The translations under genes were made by a program, and so were the position numbers. Positions 16,504 through 25,309 of a DNA stretch of 38,843 bases are shown here, one piece after another. Position 1 is the first letter of the stretch. Each line of letters opens with the position of its first letter. This DNA comes from Lachnospiraceae bacterium. Lineage in GTDB: Bacteria > Bacillota > Clostridia > Lachnospirales > Lachnospiraceae. The notes beneath the pieces were generated by a model. That model ran no database searches. It was not told where the DNA came from and was given only the letters and a program-made list of their open reading frames with translations. The stretch lies in the NCBI GenBank assembly GCA_910576335.1, contig CAJTIU010000038.1, positions 1-38,843 on the forward strand. Direction: 5' to 3'.

Positions 16504-17502
16504 ATGAAAAGGAAGAAACAAGCAATTTCATTTTTCATTTTGTTCTGTCTTTGTCTGCTGATGGCAGAACAGAAGGAAGCAAAGGCGGCTGAGACTGTCA
16601 CGAAAGGGGCATATACTTATTTTGCCGAGGACGGTATTATCTACAAAATGCACACCTCTTCCGGAAAGATCAGCAAGGTTTTTAAAGTAAAACGTTCTAA
16701 CACGGTAGAGATTTTTTCAGTAAAAGGAAAATGGCTTTATCTTACTGTAGATGATTATTACTCAAAACGCGGGACAGATTTAACCTGGAAATATGTCTGC
16801 CGGGTAAAGATCAATGGTAAAAACCTTCAGACTCTGGCAAAAGGAGAAAGTCCTTATATTTCTGGAAATTATATCTATTATATGGCAAAAGATTTTAATA
16901 AAAAAGGTAGCCCATATATTAAAGATAAAGGAATCGCCCGCATGAGCCTTAACGGCAAAAAGAAAAAAATACTAAATAGCTCTTATTCCTATTATTACTG
17001 GGTAAAGCCTTATAATGGAAGGATCTATTTTTCAGGAGGAACAGGTTCTGGCGATATGGATGTCTGTTCTATGGATCCAAAAGGTCAGAACTTAAAGCAG
17101 CATGCCTCCGGTGAAGGAACACCCTACTTCTGTAAAAATATGATGTATTACAATGTTACTTCTACTGGCAGACTGGGACGGATCTATACAGTTTACTCCG
17201 AGAATCTGGAAGACGGCACGACAGAATACATTGCAGACGGAGAACTTAAAACCGGTTATGGAAATACTCTTTATTATACTGCTAGTAACGGACAGAAAGA
17301 TATCCTGTACCGCTACAATATTTCAAAGAAAAAAGCATCTAAAGTTTGCGGAAGATTAATGATCAGAAATGTAATTGGCGGAAAAAAATGGTTGATCGTC
17401 CAATACTACAGAGGTGACAGTTCTAAGAAAAACATTGGGGTAGACAGAATCCGGCTGAACGGCAAGAACAAAAAGACAATTACAGCCTACTTTCGCTCTT
17501 AA
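16504..17502 (+). CDS. secreted DUF5050-like beta-repeat protein
   Basis: A 332-aa exported protein. A basic N-terminus (MKRKKQ) and hydrophobic core (FFILFCLCLLM) are followed by a likely signal-peptidase site AKA-AE after residue 28. The mature part repeats units with a 'YIYYMA... ...GIARMSLNGKKKKIL' pattern, the hallmark of DUF5050-type beta-propeller-like domains of Firmicutes. It is rich in Lys and Tyr and has no catalytic motif. GAGGAGGA (16491-16498) decides the ATG at 16504 over an upstream in-frame ATG at 16474. It is divergent from the ATPase-nuclease operon inside the same island. Function is unknown; a surface or extracellular binding role is plausible. Confidence 0.7.
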   Translation: MKRKKQAISFFILFCLCLLMAEQKEAKAAETVTKGAYTYFAEDGIIYKMHTSSGKISKVFKVKRSNTVEIFSVKGKWLYLTVDDYYSKRGTDLTWKYVCRVKINGKNLQTLAKGESPYISGNYIYYMAKDFNKKGSPYIKDKGIARMSLNGKKKKILNSSYSYYYWVKPYNGRIYFSGGTGSGDMDVCSMDPKGQNLKQHASGEGTPYFCKNMMYYNVTSTGRLGRIYTVYSENLEDGTTEYIADGELKTGYGNTLYYTASNGQKDILYRYNISKKKASKVCGRLMIRNVIGGKKWLIVQYYRGDSSKKNIGVDRIRLNGKNKKTITAYFRS

Positions 17503-17545
17503 ATAGAATAGGAGCAAAATCAGTATCCCAAAGTTTGGCACTAGG

Positions 17546-17642
17546 GGCTGTCGGGAAATGGCAGTTTGCCTACAATATATTGATGGCCTTTCAGATCAGG
17601 CAGGCAATATATTGGGCAGGCGATATCATTTCCCGACAGCCT
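17546..17642. repeat. about 97-nt imperfect inverted-repeat element (MITE-like)
   Basis: GGCTGTCGGGAAATG (17546-17560) is exactly reversed by CATTTCCCGACAGCC (17627-17641). The interior also mirrors itself (GCCTACAATATATTG against CAATATATTGGGCAGGC). No reading frame fills it. It lies between convergent genes and could be a miniature transposable element or a bidirectional terminator. Confidence 0.65.
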
Positions 17643-17674
17643 CTACTAGTATAACCCAATTTAAATACCTTTCT

Positions 17675-17782
17675 GTTTCACTAAGGATACTTTTTCGAGA
17701 GTGCATGTGTAAAAACGCAAGGCTACGCGGGCTGCGTCCCGGCTTTTACACATGTGCTATCGGGAAAGCAGACCAGTGAAAC
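17675..17782. repeat. 108-nt structured inverted repeat beside thiN
   Basis: The outer arms GTTTCACT (17675-17682) and AGTGAAAC (17775-17782) enclose the inner perfect arms CATGTGTAAAA (17704-17714) and TTTTACACATG (17744-17754). The arms also align between these parts (CTTTTTCGAGAG against CTTTCCCGATAG). The loop holds GC-rich CTACGCGGGCTGCGTCCCGG. It ends 6 nt from the thiN stop codon. It could be a second miniature element or a structured 3'-UTR/terminator. Confidence 0.6.
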
Positions 17783-17788
17783 GCCGCA

Positions 17789-18442
17789 TTAATCTCTTGT
17801 CTCCATAAGAATTACAATCCCCGTGGAAAAGCTGATCTTCACTTCCTCCTCTTCCATCTGGTTGCTTACACACAAACTGTCATATGGCGTCAGCGTATGA
17901 TCCCGCAGGGGATACTTCGCCCCTCTTATGCTGAATCCATACACCTCATGCCCTAGCGGAAACAGAGAAAAATACGGTCCATAGCTTTCGGATTTTTTCA
18001 GCACCGTATCCCCGCCAATCAGACGGATCCGGTTTCTTGGATCTAAGATTCTCGCATCAATTCCGGCGCGGAAAGGAATCGTAAGGGTCTGTATATTCGC
18101 CCACAGATGATCTACTCTTCCGCCTGTTGCGCCCAGTATCATAATCTCACTGCAGCCAAGGGTCATGGCAAGCTTCACAGCAATTTCTGTATCGGAAGCA
18201 TCTTTCATAGGATTATACTCTCTGATTGGAACTGCCGTCTCATTCCGGTAATAGTCTGCAACCCTCTGGTCTGCACTGTCAAAATCACCTACAATATAAT
18301 TCGGCATGATACTGTTATGATAGAGAAACTCAATCCCCTTGTCCACTCCGATAATACAATTTGCCACGGCCTCATTTAATACGGACAGGGCAAATTCTTC
18401 GTCAAGTTCCCCGCCGCTTATAATTACAATTCTTTTACTCAT
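17789..18442 (-). CDS. thiN: thiamine pyrophosphokinase
   Basis: A 217-aa enzyme that transfers pyrophosphate from ATP to thiamine, giving thiamine diphosphate, the cofactor needed by, among others, NifJ encoded in the same window. Motifs: GVDKG (32-36), GDFDS (52-56), KDASDTEIA, and GATGGRVDHLWANIQTL near the middle. The C-terminal beta domain ends EVKISFSTGIVILMETRD. It overlaps the 3' end of rpe by 8 nt, which suggests translational coupling, and is the last gene of the long housekeeping run. No TPP riboswitch was seen. Confidence 0.94.
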   Translation of the reverse strand: MSKRIVIISGGELDEEFALSVLNEAVANCIIGVDKGIEFLYHNSIMPNYIVGDFDSADQRVADYYRNETAVPIREYNPMKDASDTEIAVKLAMTLGCSEIMILGATGGRVDHLWANIQTLTIPFRAGIDARILDPRNRIRLIGGDTVLKKSESYGPYFSLFPLGHEVYGFSIRGAKYPLRDHTLTPYDSLCVSNQMEEEEVKISFSTGIVILMETRD

Positions 18443-19097
18443 AATGACTTAATATCTCCATGAACTTTTTCGTGTTTTGCGACGGATCCCCATTAAAAAC
18501 AGCCGAACCTGCAACAATTACATTGGCGCCGGCATCCAGCACCTCCTCCACATTCGTCAGATAAATACCACCGTCTACCTCAATATCAAGATCCAGTCCC
18601 CGTTCTTCTGCCATCTTTCTTACTGCGCGGATCCTGTCAAGAGATTCCGGTATGAATTTCTGTCCTCCGAAGCCTGGATGTACACTCATCATCAGGAACA
18701 TATCAATCTGATCTAAAAAGCCTTCCGCCTCCCTTACATCTGTCTCCGGACAGATGGACAGTCCTGCCTTCATTTTACACTCATGGATCTTGTGAATTAC
18801 TGCAGCAGGATCCTGACATGCCTCCAGGTGTATAGTCAGGAAGTCTGCACCTGCCTCTTTAAATGCTTCTACATAACGGACAGGATCCTGAATCATCAGG
18901 TGCACATCCTTTATCTGCCGTGTCGCCTCCCGGATGGATGCAAGAACCGGAAGCCCAAACGATATACTCGGTACGAACATTCCGTCCATGACATCAAAAT
19001 GCAGGTATTCTGCTCCGTTTTCCTCAGTAAGCCTCATCTGCTCTCCCAGAACTTTAAAATCAGCAGATAAAATTGATGGCGCCAAAACATATTTCAT
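18435..19097 (-). CDS. rpe: ribulose-phosphate 3-epimerase
   Basis: A 220-aa TIM-barrel enzyme that interconverts ribulose-5-phosphate and xylulose-5-phosphate in the pentose phosphate pathway. Motifs: LAPSILSADF (5-14), HFDVMDGMFVPSISFG (33-48, metal-binding His and catalytic Asp), MSVHPGFGGQKFI and EVDGGI with the second catalytic Asp. It begins 2 nt after the rsgA stop and overlaps thiN, in the rsgA-rpe-thiN order usual in Firmicutes. Confidence 0.97.
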   Translation of the reverse strand: MKYVLAPSILSADFKVLGEQMRLTEENGAEYLHFDVMDGMFVPSISFGLPVLASIREATRQIKDVHLMIQDPVRYVEAFKEAGADFLTIHLEACQDPAAVIHKIHECKMKAGLSICPETDVREAEGFLDQIDMFLMMSVHPGFGGQKFIPESLDRIRAVRKMAEERGLDLDIEVDGGIYLTNVEEVLDAGANVIVAGSAVFNGDPSQNTKKFMEILSHYE

Positions 19098-19099
19098 AG

Positions 19100-20017
19100 T
19101 CAGTACCTCCTTTTATTTTTTAACTCCTCGTACATGTCTCTATAATTTTCATACCGTATCGTATGGATCTCTCCCTGCTCCACTGCTTCCTTCACTGCAC
19201 AGTCAGGCTCATGGATATGATCACAGCCGCCAAACCTGCAGCTTCCTTCATATGGCATGAATTCCGGAAAGCAGTACTTAAGTTCCTCCTTTTCAAAATC
19301 ATTCACATACAGCGAGCTAAAGCCCGGCGTATCCATAATGTAGGCGTCCCCTTCAAGATGGAAGAGCTCAGAATGCCTTGTAGTATGCCTGCCCCGTTCA
19401 ATCTTCCGGCTAATGCTTCCTGTCTCCATGTTTGCATCTGGCTTCAGAAGATTGATCAGTGAAGACTTGCCAACACCAGAGGGACCCGCAACAGCCGTTG
19501 TCTTTCCCGCAAGGAGGCGGCGCACCTCCTCAATATTCTGCTTTAGGCTCACACTGGTAAATACAACCGGGCAGCCGCATCCCTCATAAACTGTCTTAAG
19601 CTTCTCTGTCTGAGGCTCTGAGGCAAGGTCCTTTTTATTAAAGCACAGAATCACTGGAATTTCCTTACGCTCCATCATCACAAGAAACCGGTCCAGCAGA
19701 TAAAAATGAGGGGCCGGTCTGGCGGCGGCGAATACAACCAGCGCCTGATCAATATTCGATACCGCAGGCCGGATCAGCTCATTCTTTCTCGGAAGGATCT
19801 GTGTCAGATTTCCTTCCCTTTCCTTTTCATCTAAAATCTCTATTTCTACATTATCTCCTACCAGAGGCTTTGTCCTCTCTTTCCGGAAGATTCCCTTTGC
19901 CTTACATTCATAAACACCGGATTCTACTACGTGTACGTAGTAGAATCCGGCAATTCCTTTTATGATCTTTCCCTTCACATTGTCTCTGCCAGGCTTTGTT
20001 CTGTTAGTAGGCATCAT
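19100..20017 (-). CDS. rsgA: ribosome small-subunit-dependent GTPase A
   Basis: A 305-aa circularly permuted GTPase that checks late maturation of the 30S subunit. An OB domain is followed by G4 NKKD (127-130), G1 GPSGVGKSS (178-186), G3 DTPG (229-232), and a C-terminal zinc site with C260, C265, H267 and C273. The frame overlaps the end of prkC by 14 nt. Two consecutive ATGs are possible starts, with GAGGGG 8 nt before the first. A perfect 16-bp inverted repeat lies in codons 23-33 (see 19917-19950). Confidence 0.95.
   Translation of the reverse strand: MMPTNRTKPGRDNVKGKIIKGIAGFYYVHVVESGVYECKAKGIFRKERTKPLVGDNVEIEILDEKEREGNLTQILPRKNELIRPAVSNIDQALVVFAAARPAPHFYLLDRFLVMMERKEIPVILCFNKKDLASEPQTEKLKTVYEGCGCPVVFTSVSLKQNIEEVRRLLAGKTTAVAGPSGVGKSSLINLLKPDANMETGSISRKIERGRHTTRHSELFHLEGDAYIMDTPGFSSLYVNDFEKEELKYCFPEFMPYEGSCRFGGCDHIHEPDCAVKEAVEQGEIHTIRYENYRDMYEELKNKRRY
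19917..19950. repeat. perfect 16-bp inverted repeat inside rsgA
   Basis: CCGGATTCTACTACGT (19917-19932) is exactly reversed by ACGTAGTAGAATCCGG (19935-19950) around a 2-nt centre. It encodes residues 23-33 of RsgA (GFYYVHVVESG), a stretch that still fits the family's OB domain. It would fold into a stable hairpin about 65 nt into the rsgA message. Confidence 0.9.
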
Positions 20018-22145
20018 CTCCGCTATCCCCTCCGTCCGGATCCGGCTCCTGCGTATCCGGCTCTGGCTCTTGACCTGGATCCGGCTCCTGGACCGGCTCA
20101 GGACCTTTGCTCAGCACATATTTAATTCTTGTGCCCTTCTTTACCTTTCCGGATGACGGGCTTTGGGAAATAATCGTACCTGCCGGATAGGTATTGCTGT
20201 ATTCCTCTTTTGATTTTACAGCATTCAAGTCGTTTTCATATGCCCAGTCTGTCAGCGCTTCCTCATACGAGCCGATGAAATTCTCAATCTCCACATTCTC
20301 CTCTGGCTTCGGGCCGTCGCTTATCACAATTGTTACCACCGTATCCGGTCCAACCCTTTTTCCTGCCTCCGGACTCTGGGAAATAACTTTTCCTTTCTTC
20401 ACAGTATCACTGTATTCTGTATTTGTATTATTATAGTCCAGTCCCGCGCTTACAATCTGATCCTGTGCATCAGACTGGGTCTTTCCAACTACATTCGGCA
20501 CCTTTACCTTCTCCGTGCCCTTACTTACGATCATCTTGATATCTGTATCTTTTGTTGCCTTTGAACCTGCTTGTGGTGTCATACTGATCACATTTCCTTC
20601 TGGCACCTCGCTGTCATACTCATATTCAGAGCTTACATTCTCAAAGCCCGAATCATTGAGCGTCTTCTGAGCATCCTCCTCGCTCCATCCGACTATGTTA
20701 GGTACAAGAAGCTCTTCCCCTACAAGTCCGGTACTGACTACAACTTGAATGGTAGTGTTCTTCTTTACTTTAGAGCCGGCCTTCTGCTTCTGCTCACATA
20801 CAATTCCTTCATCATATTTTTTTGATTCTTCTCTTGCTACAGGCTTGTATCCAAGCTTCTTCTTATTCAGAATCTCCTTTGCCTCTTCCTCACTCTTTCC
20901 CACAACATCCGGAACCTTTACCTCATCCGTGTTCTTCTCTGCAGTCGTACCAGAACCGGCAGACTTAAAGATGCCGGCCGCCTTCCCTATCCCATAGATG
21001 AGAACAAATGCAATGATTACAGCAACCACAATCATGAGGATCTTCATAACCTTGTTCATACGGGGATTGACCGTATCCGAATCTCGGCTGTCCGCCCTCT
21101 GTCCGCCTGTTCCCCTGTTATAATCATCCTCATAATCTTCTTCGTCATCCCCGTCGTCCTGGTATTCGTCATCATGGTATAACCTGCTGTCATTATGATA
21201 ATGATCATAATCCTCATCGTCATCATATTCGTCATCATAAGAATGACGGATATCATCCAGCTCCTCGTCTGTTATAATCACGGTATCCGCATTACGAAGA
21301 GGCGGAATATAAACGAAATCACCGTCTGGATCCACCAGCGAGCGCTTCAAGTCCTGAATCAGCGCTGATGTACTGGCATACCGTCTCTCCGCGTTTTTCT
21401 GTGTACATTTTAAAATAATCTGCTCCAGGCTGTATGGAACATCCGGCACAAATTCTGAAGGAGGCGTAACCTCTTCCTGAAGATGTTTAATGGCAATTGA
21501 TACAGTGGAATCACCGTCAAAAGGTACCTGTCCCGTAACCATCTCAAAAAGAGTAATACCAATCGAATAGATATCACTTTTGGCGTCACTATAGCCTCCC
21601 CTTGCCTGCTCTGGCGACGTATAATGAACAGAACCCATAGCGTTCGAACTGATGGTGTTGGAGGTTACTGCCTTTGCAATGCCAAAATCCGTAACCTTTA
21701 CCTTGCCGTCCCTGGATATAATGATATTCTGGGGCTTGATATCACGGTGGATGATTCCCGCCGCATGCGCCGCCCCGATGCCGGTACACATCTGGATCGC
21801 AATACTAATGACCTCTTTGTGGGAAAGCCTCCCCTTCCGCTCTATATACTCCTTAAGCGAAATGCCTTCTACAAGCTCCATGACCATGTAATAAAGTCCC
21901 CTGTCTTCTCCCACATCATAGACATTCACAATATTCGGATTTAACAGACTTGCCGCAGACTGGGCCTCAGAGCGGAATTTACGTATAAACTCATCCTCTT
22001 CACGAAATTCCCTTTTCAAAACCTTAATCGCAACATACCGGTTCAGCATCGTGTCTCTCCCCTTATACACGTCTGCCATACCGCCGGCGCCAACCTTACT
22101 CAGCACCTCATACCGTTTTCCTAAAAAAATCCCATCTTTCACCAT
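20004..22145 (-). CDS. prkC: PASTA-domain Ser/Thr protein kinase
   Basis: A 713-aa membrane kinase of the PrkC/PknB/Stk1 type that senses muropeptides or lipid II and phosphorylates cell-wall and division targets. The cytoplasmic kinase domain is at 11-270, with GAGGMADVYKG, catalytic Lys41, HRDIKPQN (133-140), DFG (153-155) and SPEQARG. A highly acidic Asp/Tyr-rich juxtamembrane linker lies at 296-342 and a single TM segment at about 366-388 (LMIVVAVIIAFVLIYGIG). Four extracellular PASTA repeats follow (409-685), the first three starting VPxxVG or VPNIVG and the fourth IENFIG. A Pro/Asp/Glu-rich tail ends the protein. It overlaps prpC by 7 nt and rsgA by 14 nt. Confidence 0.96.
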   Translation of the reverse strand: MVKDGIFLGKRYEVLSKVGAGGMADVYKGRDTMLNRYVAIKVLKREFREEDEFIRKFRSEAQSAASLLNPNIVNVYDVGEDRGLYYMVMELVEGISLKEYIERKGRLSHKEVISIAIQMCTGIGAAHAAGIIHRDIKPQNIIISRDGKVKVTDFGIAKAVTSNTISSNAMGSVHYTSPEQARGGYSDAKSDIYSIGITLFEMVTGQVPFDGDSTVSIAIKHLQEEVTPPSEFVPDVPYSLEQIILKCTQKNAERRYASTSALIQDLKRSLVDPDGDFVYIPPLRNADTVIITDEELDDIRHSYDDEYDDDEDYDHYHNDSRLYHDDEYQDDGDDEEDYEDDYNRGTGGQRADSRDSDTVNPRMNKVMKILMIVVAVIIAFVLIYGIGKAAGIFKSAGSGTTAEKNTDEVKVPDVVGKSEEEAKEILNKKKLGYKPVAREESKKYDEGIVCEQKQKAGSKVKKNTTIQVVVSTGLVGEELLVPNIVGWSEEDAQKTLNDSGFENVSSEYEYDSEVPEGNVISMTPQAGSKATKDTDIKMIVSKGTEKVKVPNVVGKTQSDAQDQIVSAGLDYNNTNTEYSDTVKKGKVISQSPEAGKRVGPDTVVTIVISDGPKPEENVEIENFIGSYEEALTDWAYENDLNAVKSKEEYSNTYPAGTIISQSPSSGKVKKGTRIKYVLSKGPEPVQEPDPGQEPEPDTQEPDPDGGDSGDDAY

Positions 22146-22882
22146 TTGCTCACCTCATCTGCCAGTGGCTCTGCCATAACAACCCCTATGTTATCCTTCC
22201 CGCCATTACTATTTGCTTTTTCTATCAACATCAATACAGCTTCTACAATATCCCTTGCACTCTTTACAATATCAAACATATCTTCATCTTCCACCATATT
22301 GCTCAGGCCGTCTGTACACATCAGAATCAGATCTCCCTTATGCAGTCTGTACTCATAGATATCTGCCTCTACGTCTTCCTTTACTCCCATCGCCCTTGTG
22401 ATAATATTCTTATCCGGGTGGTGCTTCGCTTCCTCTGCCTTAATTCCTCCCAGCCTGACCATCTCTTCCACGAGAGAATGATCCTTTGAGATCTGACGGA
22501 TCTTATCATTAATCAGATAGAGCCTGCTGTCTCCAACATTCGAAAAGTACAGTGTATTTCCAATTACCGTGGCCGCCACCAGCGTTGTACCCATTCCCTC
22601 CAGCTTCACGTCAGTCTCGGATATCTGTATCAGCTTGTGGTTCGCTATCGCAACAACATTCCTCAGAATTTCCTCCGGTTTCTTAAGAGTCGTCTTCTCA
22701 AGCTCCTCCCTTAGTACCATGACTGTATACTTCGACGCAAAATCTCCTGCCTTATGACCGCCCATGCCGTCAGCAACTACAAGCAGATTCGGGAACGGAC
22801 CGATCGGCTTATCCGTCACATATACATAATCCTGATTAATTTCACGTTTTCTTCCCACGTCAGTCATTGCATATAGTTTCAT
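22139..22882 (-). CDS. prpC: PP2C-type protein phosphatase
   Basis: A 247-aa Mg/Mn-dependent phosphatase that opposes PrkC. Motifs: MTDVGRKREINQDYV (6-20), VADGMGGHKAGDFAS, GMGTTLVAA, NVGDSRLYL, DHSLVEEMVRLG and MCTDGLSNMV. The ATG at 22882 is chosen: it overlaps the rlmN stop as ATGA and has AGAGGGAG just before it. A longer upstream frame would overlap rlmN by 55 nt without a better site. It is the standard phosphatase-kinase pair with prkC, overlapping it by 7 nt. Confidence 0.95.
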   Translation of the reverse strand: MKLYAMTDVGRKREINQDYVYVTDKPIGPFPNLLVVADGMGGHKAGDFASKYTVMVLREELEKTTLKKPEEILRNVVAIANHKLIQISETDVKLEGMGTTLVAATVIGNTLYFSNVGDSRLYLINDKIRQISKDHSLVEEMVRLGGIKAEEAKHHPDKNIITRAMGVKEDVEADIYEYRLHKGDLILMCTDGLSNMVEDEDMFDIVKSARDIVEAVLMLIEKANSNGGKDNIGVVMAEPLADEVSKW

Positions 22883-23931
22883 TCTTGTTTCTCCCTCTTG
22901 CCGGCAGCATATCTTCTCCTCAGCTGTCCGCATGCTCCATCTATATCGGAACCTCTTTCCCTTCTTATAGTAACATTTATTCCGTTTTTTTCAAGTTTAT
23001 TTTCAAATTCATGGGCTTTTTTACTGTCAGGCTTCTTAAAATTCCTCTCTTTTACCGGATTTACCGGGATCAGATTCAGGTGGCAGTTTTTGCCCTTAAG
23101 AAGCTCTGAAAGCTCTCGTGCGTCCTGTTCTGTATCATTTACGCCTGCTGCCAGGCTATATTCAAAGGTAACACGTCTCCCGGTTCTTTTAAAATAATCA
23201 TCACAGGCCCCCAGCACCTCTCCAAGCTCATAGCGGTTTGCCACAGGCATTAGCTGCCTTCTCTTCTCCTGATTGGAAGCATGGAGAGAAAGAGCAAGCG
23301 TAATCTGGAGTCCTTCTTCCGAAAGTCTTCTCATGCCAGGTACAATCCCGCAGGTGGAAGCTGTAATATTCCTCTGGCTGATATGAAGGCCGTGACTGTC
23401 ACTGATCATATGTATGAATTTCACAAAATTATCATAGTTATCAAGAGGCTCTCCGGTTCCCATGACAACCACATGGGAAACTCTCTCCTCCGTAAGCTTT
23501 TGAATCTGATAGATCTGTCTTAATATCTCCGACGGAGTAAGATTCCTCTCCAGTCCGTCAATGGCGGACGCGCAGAACCTGCATCCCATCCGGCAGCCCA
23601 CCTGGGATGAGACACACACCGAATTGCCATAGGTATGCCTCATCAGTACACTCTCAATCAGATTACCATCTGAAAGCTCAAACAAAAATTTTTCCGTAGA
23701 GTCAAGCTCTGACCTCTGCCTTGCTGCAATGCGCATCTGGACAATTTCGTATTCTTCAGACAGATGCTCCCGCAATGATTTTGAAAGATTGGTCATCCCC
23801 TTAAAGCTGTCCGCCCCTCTTTCATGGAGCCAGGCATAGACCTGCTTTGCCCGGTACGGCTTTTCTCCAAAGGCCTGCACTTCCTGTGCCAGCTCTTCAT
23901 AATTATAAGAAACAATATCCTTTTTCTTCAC
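22879..23931 (-). CDS. rlmN: dual-specificity rRNA/tRNA adenine-C2 methyltransferase
   Basis: A 350-aa radical-SAM enzyme that methylates A2503 of 23S rRNA and A37 of some tRNAs. It has the iron-sulphur motif CRMGCRFCASA (C-x3-C-x2-C), the GTGEPLDNYDN box, QRNITASTCG, SLHASN, and a C-terminal Cys in DIDGACGQLR that matches the methyl-transfer cysteine of the family. The ATGA overlap with prpC indicates one operon. Confidence 0.96.
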   Translation of the reverse strand: MKKKDIVSYNYEELAQEVQAFGEKPYRAKQVYAWLHERGADSFKGMTNLSKSLREHLSEEYEIVQMRIAARQRSELDSTEKFLFELSDGNLIESVLMRHTYGNSVCVSSQVGCRMGCRFCASAIDGLERNLTPSEILRQIYQIQKLTEERVSHVVVMGTGEPLDNYDNFVKFIHMISDSHGLHISQRNITASTCGIVPGMRRLSEEGLQITLALSLHASNQEKRRQLMPVANRYELGEVLGACDDYFKRTGRRVTFEYSLAAGVNDTEQDARELSELLKGKNCHLNLIPVNPVKERNFKKPDSKKAHEFENKLEKNGINVTIRRERGSDIDGACGQLRRRYAAGKREKQE

Positions 23932-24003
23932 ACTTCTTCCCTCTCACAATAACTCATCTATCCCACTATGAAGCTGCTTCCGCCGCACTTGATATACAAG
24001 CCA

Positions 24004-25305
24004 TTACAGCCCCGCCCTTTGGAATAATGCCATATAAAATCCGTCTGTCTTGTCCTTTCCCGGAAGAAGCTGTCGTTCGCGGACAAGAGTGAACTCCGGA
24101 TATTCCTTTGCAAACCATACGGCATTTTCTTCATTTTCCTTCCGGTGAATCGTACAGGTGCAAAATAGAAGTCTTCCGCCAGGCTTCACATAACGGTTTA
24201 CTATGGATAAAATCTGCCTCTGGAGACTTACAAGCTCTCCCTGCTGCTTTTCCGTCATCTTATATTTAAGATCCGGCTTTTTCCCAAGTACGCCCAGTCC
24301 GGAACAAGGCAGATCCGCAATGACCAGATCCGCCTTTTCCAAAGCTTCCGGTTCCATGACAAGGGCATCACGCTTTAATGCTTCAATATTCAAAAGTCCG
24401 CTTTTCTCAATATTCTCCTGGATCAGAGACACCTTATAATCCGTCAGATCTCTTGCTTCCACATGACCGCTGCCGCCAAGCAGTTCTGCAATGTGCAGCG
24501 CCTTGCCTCCCGGCGCCGCGCAGACGTCGATCACATACTCCCCTTCCTTCACCTCTGCCCATCCTGCCGCAAGCATGGAGCTTAAATCCTGTACATAGAA
24601 ATGCCCCTGCTGAAAACTCTTTAACCCTGCGATATAATCATAGCCTGCTATATAAAATGCTCCGGGAACTTCCGGTTCTCTTCTGACTGTAACTCCTTCT
24701 GCCGCAAGCTCATCCTCCAGCTCCTCAGGCGTAATCCGGTTCGTGCAGCACCGGATGGATACCGGTTTTTCCTTTAAAAATTCCTCCCCCATTCCAATGA
24801 CTGTGTCCTCATCATACACCGAAAGCCACTGGCTCACCAGCCATTCCGGAAGGGAATATCTTACTGAGATAAACTTGCGCAGGTCGGTTCTGTCAGGAAA
24901 AGGAACCTCACTGATCCTCCGGCTGATATTCCGGAGAACTCCATTGACGAATCCCTTCAGATTCAAGAAACCTTTTTTTGCCGCAAGCTTAACCGCCTCA
25001 TTACAGACTGCAGAATCCGGGACACTGTCCATATACCGGATCTGGTACACGCTGCTTCTGAGGATTGTCCGTATAACCGGCTTCATTTTTTTCACTTTTA
25101 TACTGGAAAAATGATCGATGATATAATCCATCTCAATCATGCGTTCAAGCGTGCCATTCACAACTCTCGAAATGAACGCACGCTCCTTCTTATCCAGATA
25201 CTGATATTTATCAAGAACATTTTTCAAAGCAATATGACTGAACTCTCCGTCCCTTGTAATCAGAAGCAGGGTCTCAAGCACAATCTCCCGGCCTGTTATT
25301 GTCAT
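24004..25305 (-). CDS. rsmB: 16S rRNA (cytosine-967-C5)-methyltransferase
   Basis: A 433-aa enzyme. It has an N-terminal NusB-like RNA-binding helical domain (about 1-135) and a C-terminal Rossmann methyltransferase domain with VIDVCAAPGGKALHIAELL, VIADLPCSGLGVLGKKPD (one of the two cysteines) and LLFCTCTIHRKENE (the other). The frame can be extended to a GTG at 25329, overlapping the upstream gene. The ATG at 25305, 4 nt after that gene's stop and behind AGAAGGG, is preferred but the site is not strong. Confidence 0.92.
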   Translation of the reverse strand: MTITGREIVLETLLLITRDGEFSHIALKNVLDKYQYLDKKERAFISRVVNGTLERMIEMDYIIDHFSSIKVKKMKPVIRTILRSSVYQIRYMDSVPDSAVCNEAVKLAAKKGFLNLKGFVNGVLRNISRRISEVPFPDRTDLRKFISVRYSLPEWLVSQWLSVYDEDTVIGMGEEFLKEKPVSIRCCTNRITPEELEDELAAEGVTVRREPEVPGAFYIAGYDYIAGLKSFQQGHFYVQDLSSMLAAGWAEVKEGEYVIDVCAAPGGKALHIAELLGGSGHVEARDLTDYKVSLIQENIEKSGLLNIEALKRDALVMEPEALEKADLVIADLPCSGLGVLGKKPDLKYKMTEKQQGELVSLQRQILSIVNRYVKPGGRLLFCTCTIHRKENEENAVWFAKEYPEFTLVRERQLLPGKDKTDGFYMALFQRAGL

Positions 25306-25309
25306 CTTT

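Noticed and set aside
17789-18442. TPP riboswitch near thiN
   Set aside because: No sequence with the conserved TPP-aptamer core was seen before thiN or at the head of its operon; thiN lies inside an operon with an 8-nt overlap.
21056-21256. Met/Ile-rich 66-codon minus-strand frame inside prkC
   Set aside because: It is an out-of-frame reading of the Asp-rich linker of PrkC; the composition is an artefact of GAT/GAC codons.
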